In this document: positions 17,288-21,025 of the stretch, piece by piece
How positions within the stretch are numbered: the stretch's first letter is position 1
How the letters are laid out: the number at the start of each line of letters is the position of its first letter
Assembly: GCA_942490925.1 (NCBI GenBank)
Contig: CALNYX010000013.1
Coordinates: forward strand, 1-21,025
Length of the DNA stretch: 21,025 nucleotides
Direction of reading: 5' to 3'
Source: CALNYX01 sp942490925
Lineage (GTDB): Bacteria; Chlamydiota; Chlamydiia; Chlamydiales; JAAKFR01
Translations under genes and position numbers: made by a program
Notes under the pieces: model-generated
Told to the model about the DNA's origin: nothing
Database searches by the model: none
Seen by the model: only the letters and a program-made list of their open reading frames with translations

Positions 17288-17653
17288 ATGGCCTTAAACG
17301 GCGTCAGCAAAAATTGTAGACGGGAGCGAACTCGTCTCAATTATCTAGCAGTTGCAAAAATACAAACAGAAATCGGGATGGCCGTGTTTGGTAACCTTAG
17401 GGATATAGCCATTGAAAGTCTTTATGTTAAAATTGATGAGCCAGGGAAGGTTATACTTCATCATAATGATACAGTTGATGTTGATATAATGGTGACTAAA
17501 GGGTTAAGCCGATTGACTATAGCTGTCCCTGGAGTGATCTCCAGAGTAGATGACGATGGAGTTGTAGTTATGTTTACAGAGCCATTAAAGTGGTGGCCAA
17601 TTTTTTCGTTGTTTCCCGTCAATGAACAGTTTCTTTTCGATATCGTTGCATAG
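17288..17653 (+). CDS. PilZ-like small protein (possible c-di-GMP binding)
   Basis: 121 residues from the ATG at 17288, which has GGAG 7 nt upstream; a GTG at 17249 in frame has no site. The N-terminus has RRERTR (Arg12-x3-Arg16), like the PilZ RxxxR c-di-GMP loop, then Asp39-x-Ala-x-x-Ser44 where PilZ has (D/N)xSxxG. Beta-strand-rich sequence (YVKIDEPGKVILHH, VDIMVTKGL, VISRVDDDGVVVMF) fits a PilZ barrel. The second motif is imperfect (Ala for Ser, Ser for Gly), so ligand binding is uncertain. No signal peptide. It is divergent from the sigma-factor gene and runs toward the rRNA operon, separated from it by the terminator at 17731-17768. Confidence 0.6.
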   Translation: MALNGVSKNCRRERTRLNYLAVAKIQTEIGMAVFGNLRDIAIESLYVKIDEPGKVILHHNDTVDVDIMVTKGLSRLTIAVPGVISRVDDDGVVVMFTEPLKWWPIFSLFPVNEQFLFDIVA

Positions 17654-17730
17654 GCATAAAGCTGGCCCAGCCAACCTGTAGACTGCTATTCCAAAAAAAC
17701 TAAGCAAATACGAAATTACAACTAAAACGA

Positions 17731-17768
17731 AAAAAGCCCCAAACACATAAGTGTTTGGGGCTTTTTTT
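17731..17768. terminator. Strong bidirectional terminator between PilZ-like gene and rRNA operon
   Basis: GCCCCAAACAC (17736-17746), loop ATAA, GTGTTTGGGGC (17751-17761): a perfect 11-bp stem. T7 follows on the plus strand (17762-17768) and a T-rich run follows on the minus strand (opposite 17735-17726). It ends the rRNA operon in the leftward direction and the PilZ-like transcript in the rightward direction. Confidence 0.93.
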
Positions 17769-17776
17769 ATAAAGAA

Positions 17777-17890
<114 letters not shown>

Positions 17891-18097
17891 AAAACTGAAG
17901 TCAGATATCAGAGGACAGAGGACAGATGTTGCATGTTTTCCCTCATCCCTTATGTATATTTTAGATTTCGTCCTAGGGAAGGGGATAAGATTCTCTAAAT
18001 GTTGCTAAAGTCCTTCGCAAATAAGCAACTTTTAAAACACTAAGAGTATCTAAATAACTGAATAGTAGAGTAGTTAGTAGAGTAAAAATCAAAAAAT
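17891..18097. other. 23S-5S rRNA spacer
   Basis: A 207-nt AT-rich spacer with no tRNA gene. It has two short tandem repeats: AGAGGAC repeated about 2.4 times at 17910-17926, and TAGTAGAGTA twice (18063-18072 and 18075-18084). The second pair lies within about 35 nt of the 23S 3' end, where precursor processing stems are normally found. Confidence 0.7.
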
Positions 18098-18220
18098 ATG
18101 GATAAGCCGCACGGGTTATTAGTATCGGTAAGCTCCACATATTACTACACTTCCACACCCGACCTATCAACGTGGTGGTCTACCACGACCCTTCAGATGG
18201 CTAATGCCATGGGATATCTT

Positions 18221-18266
<46 letters not shown>

Positions 18267-18317
18267 GCCGAACTTAGCTACCCAGCAATGCCCCTGGCGG
18301 AACAACTGGTGCACCAT

Positions 18318-18351
<34 letters not shown>

Positions 18352-18467
18352 AAGATCTCCTCAAATATCCTGCGCCCGCAACAGATAAGGACCAAACTGT
18401 CTCACGACGTTTTAAACCCAGCTCACGTACCACTTTAATTGGCGAACAGCCAAACCCTTGGGACCTG

Positions 18468-18522
<55 letters not shown>

Positions 18523-18526
18523 ATGG

Positions 18527-18581
<55 letters not shown>

Positions 18582-18716
18582 CGACCCTTCCATGCGGAAT
18601 CGCCGGATCACTAAGACCTACTTTCGTACCTGCTCGAGGTGTCCCTCTCGCAGTCAAGCTCCCTTATGCCTTTACACTCTACGGCTGGTTTCCAATCAGC
18701 CTGAGGGAACCATCGC

Positions 18717-18763
<47 letters not shown>

Positions 18764-19021
18764 ACCAGACAATGTCCTGGATCCAGATAATGGACCGCAG
18801 TTAGATTCCTAAGATAACAAGGGTGGTATTTCAAGGGTGACTCCACAGACACTAGCGTGCCCGCTTCAAAGTCTCCCACCTATCCTACACATGTTATCTC
18901 AAAAACCAATGCCAAGCTATAGTAAAGGTTCACGGGGTCTTTCTGTCTAGTTGCGGGTAACCGGCATCTTCACCGGTACTACAGTTTCGCTGAGTCCCTG
19001 GTTGAGACAGTGGGGAAATCG

Positions 19022-19113
<92 letters not shown>

Positions 19114-19826
19114 GTTCAATGCTTCGCCTTGCAGCTAACAAGTCCCCTTAACCTTCCGGCACCGGGCAGGCGTCAGACCCTATACTTCGTCTTTCGACTT
19201 CGCAGAGTCCTATGTTTTTAGTAAACAGTCGCTCCCCCCATTTCACTGCAACCAGACTAGGCTTCATTAGTAAATAACTTCACCTTGCTGGCACACCTTC
19301 TCCCGAAGTTACGGTGCTATTTTGCCGAGTTCCTTAACCAGAGTTCTCTCAAGCGCCTTGGTATCTTCTACCTGCCTACCTGTGTCGGTTTACGGTACGG
19401 TCACATTCATAACTAGATACGAGGATTTTCCTGGAAGCATGGAACCAGCCACTTTGTTGTCTAAAAGACATCGTCATCACGCCTCAGTGTTGAATAAGGA
19501 CCCGGATTTGCCTAAGTCCTCCACCTACACGCTTAAACCGGGACAACCAACGCCCGGATGGCCTTACCTTCTCCGTCCCCCCTTATCATCAAACGCTATG
19601 AAAGTGGTACAGGAATATTAACCTGTTTCCCATCGACTACGCCTCTCGGCCTCGCCTTAGGAGCCGACTAACCCTGAGCAGATTAACTTGACTGCAGGAA
19701 ACCTTAGGCTTTCGGCGTGAGGGTTTCTCACCCTCATTTTCGCTACTCGTGTCAACATAAGCTCTTGTGGAACCTCCAGCACTCCTTTCGGTGTACCTTC
19801 ACAGGCGGCCACAATGTTCTCCTACC

Positions 19827-19954
19827 ATCTAGAAAGCTGATTCAAAATCATTAACTTTCCTGATTCATTGCTTAGCAGGGGGGGAGTGGCTCGCAAAAAA
19901 CGCTCGCAAATTTCACTCCCTACTTGCTAATAACCTTGAATCAGCTTTCTAGAT
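19827..19954 (-). other. Intervening sequence (IVS) in 23S rRNA helix 45
   Basis: A perfect 19-bp inverted repeat, ATCTAGAAAGCTGATTCAA at 19827-19845 and its complement at 19936-19954, bounds 128 nt. In E. coli the same place (about nt 1164-1185) is a helix of roughly 20 nt. The flanks match conserved 23S on both sides (GAAGCTACGG before, GGTAGGAGAAC after, on the rRNA strand). Inside is a second imperfect stem (TTAGCA 19872-19877 with TGCTAA 19925-19930; GGGAGTG 19882-19888 with CACTCCC 19914-19920) and a direct repeat GCTCGCAAA at 19889-19897 and 19902-19910. It is non-coding. Helix 45 IVSs are known, for example in Salmonella, where RNase III excises them and leaves a fragmented 23S. Confidence 0.9.
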
Positions 19955-20008
19955 CCGTAGCTTCGGTACTATGCTTAGCCCCGTTAAATTTTCGGCGCGG
20001 TATCATTA

Positions 20009-20041
<33 letters not shown>

Positions 20042-20042
20042 T

Positions 20043-20073
<31 letters not shown>

Positions 20074-20321
20074 AACAATTCCACATCCTTTTCCACTTAG
20101 CATAGATTTAGGGACCTTAGCTGACGGTCTGGGTTCTTTCCCTTTCGACCACGGAACTTATCTCCCGTAGTCTGACTCCCGCACTAGAACTTGACGGTAT
20201 TCGGAGTTTGAAAAGAGTTGGTAATCCGGTGGGACCCCTAGTCTTGTCAGTGCTCTACCTCCGTCAGTCATCATGCGAGGCTATACCTAAATATATTTCG
20301 GAGAAAACCAGCTATCACCGA

Positions 20322-20358
<37 letters not shown>

Positions 20359-20635
20359 GAACAGTTTTCAACCTATATCGGTTCGGGCCTCCATCTCGTG
20401 TTACCGAGACTTCACCCTGGCCATGGATAGATCACCCGGCTTCGGGTCTACCCCATACAACTAAACGCCCAGTTAAGACTCGCTTTCGCTGCGGCTCCAC
20501 CTCACGGCTTAACCTCGCTGCATAGGGTAAGTCGTTGACTCATTATGCAAAAGGCACGCAGTCACACTGTATAAATACATAGTGCTCCTACTGCTTGTAG
20601 GCTAACGGTTTCAGTTTCTATTTCACTCCCCTTCC

Positions 20636-20666
<31 letters not shown>

Positions 20667-20978
20667 CGTTCACTATCGGTCATCGGTTAGTATTTAGCCT
20701 TGGAAGATGGTCCTCCCATATTCCCACAGGGTTTCACGTGTCCCGTGGTACTCGTTCTAGCTAGGTCAAAATGCATTTCGTGTACCGGACTATCACCGTC
20801 TATGGTAGGCCTTTCCATACCCTTCCACTATGTTTTACCGAATCTATTAGTGTAATTCGGGCTGATCCGCGTTCGCTCGCCGCTACTGACGGAATCTCAA
20901 TTGATTTCTATTCCTGCAGGTACTAAGATGTTTCAATTCCCCGCGTTCGCTTTTATTACCTATGAATTCAGTTATAGA

Positions 20979-21025
20979 TGATGGGATATACTTAATAGCT
21001 TATCCATAAAACTTGATTAAACTTT
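20979..21025 (-). other. Possible second IVS at 23S helix 9, reaching the window edge
   Basis: On the rRNA strand the sequence matches 23S from AACTGAATTCATAGG onward, but the roughly 47 nt before it lack the near-universal GGGGAAACC that should sit about 20 nt upstream, across a short helix 9. Instead there is AT-rich sequence with a small stem (ATGGGATA 20981-20988 with TATCCAT 21001-21007). This fits the 3' arm of an inserted element in helix 9, a known IVS site in some alphaproteobacteria. A misassembled rRNA copy is the main alternative. Confidence 0.45.

Noticed and set aside
17891..18097. tRNA gene between 23S and 5S rRNA
   Set aside because: No cloverleaf or GTTCRA T-loop motif; the spacer is AT-rich and unstructured.
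19889..19910. CRISPR-like or mobile repeat inside the 23S gene
   Set aside because: It is only a two-copy 9-nt direct repeat inside the IVS loop; no spacer periodicity and no transposase.

Overview
The window looks like a chromosomal segment of a Gram-negative bacterium. The evidence is a tripartite efflux operon with an outer-membrane channel and a lipoprotein adaptor, plus a secreted peptidoglycan-type hydrolase. Moderate-to-low G+C and the style of the proteins (PAS-rich hybrid kinase, divergent RpoD-like sigma factor, PilZ-like protein) suggest a sulfate-reducer-type lineage (Desulfobacterota, perhaps Desulfobulbales). That placement is inference from general resemblance only.

Layout. 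Positions 1-4666 (minus strand) hold an efflux operon read as outer-membrane channel, then periplasmic adaptor, then RND pump; the pump runs off the left edge. Divergent to it, leuC-leuD (5044-7130, plus) encode 3-isopropylmalate dehydratase of leucine synthesis. Next come four minus-strand genes: a soluble PAS-PAS hybrid histidine kinase (7148-9244), an MFS transporter (9457-10731), glyA (10886-12136) and a glycerophosphodiesterase-family protein with two altered active-site positions (12450-13271). Divergent from the last is a secreted serine hydrolase of the class A beta-lactamase / PBP fold with a duplicated N-terminal module (13618-15183). It is followed by a strong terminator and a small MTH1187-type thiamine-binding-family gene (15283-15582). 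A divergent sigma-70 factor (15763-16962, minus) and a PilZ-like protein (17288-17653, plus) come before the rRNA genes.

The right-hand 3.3 kb is the distal part of an rRNA operon on the minus strand: 23S rRNA (5' end cut off by the window edge), a tRNA-less spacer, 5S rRNA and a bidirectional terminator.

The most unusual element is inside the 23S gene. A 128-nt intervening sequence bounded by a perfect 19-bp inverted repeat replaces the normally short helix 45, so the mature 23S rRNA is probably cleaved there. At the window edge the sequence also stops matching the conserved 23S core exactly where helix 9 should be, which suggests a second intervening sequence. I found no CRISPR array, transposase, prophage gene or tRNA. 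I see no clearly new multi-gene system: most genes are conventional, and the oddities are at the level of single genes and the rRNA.
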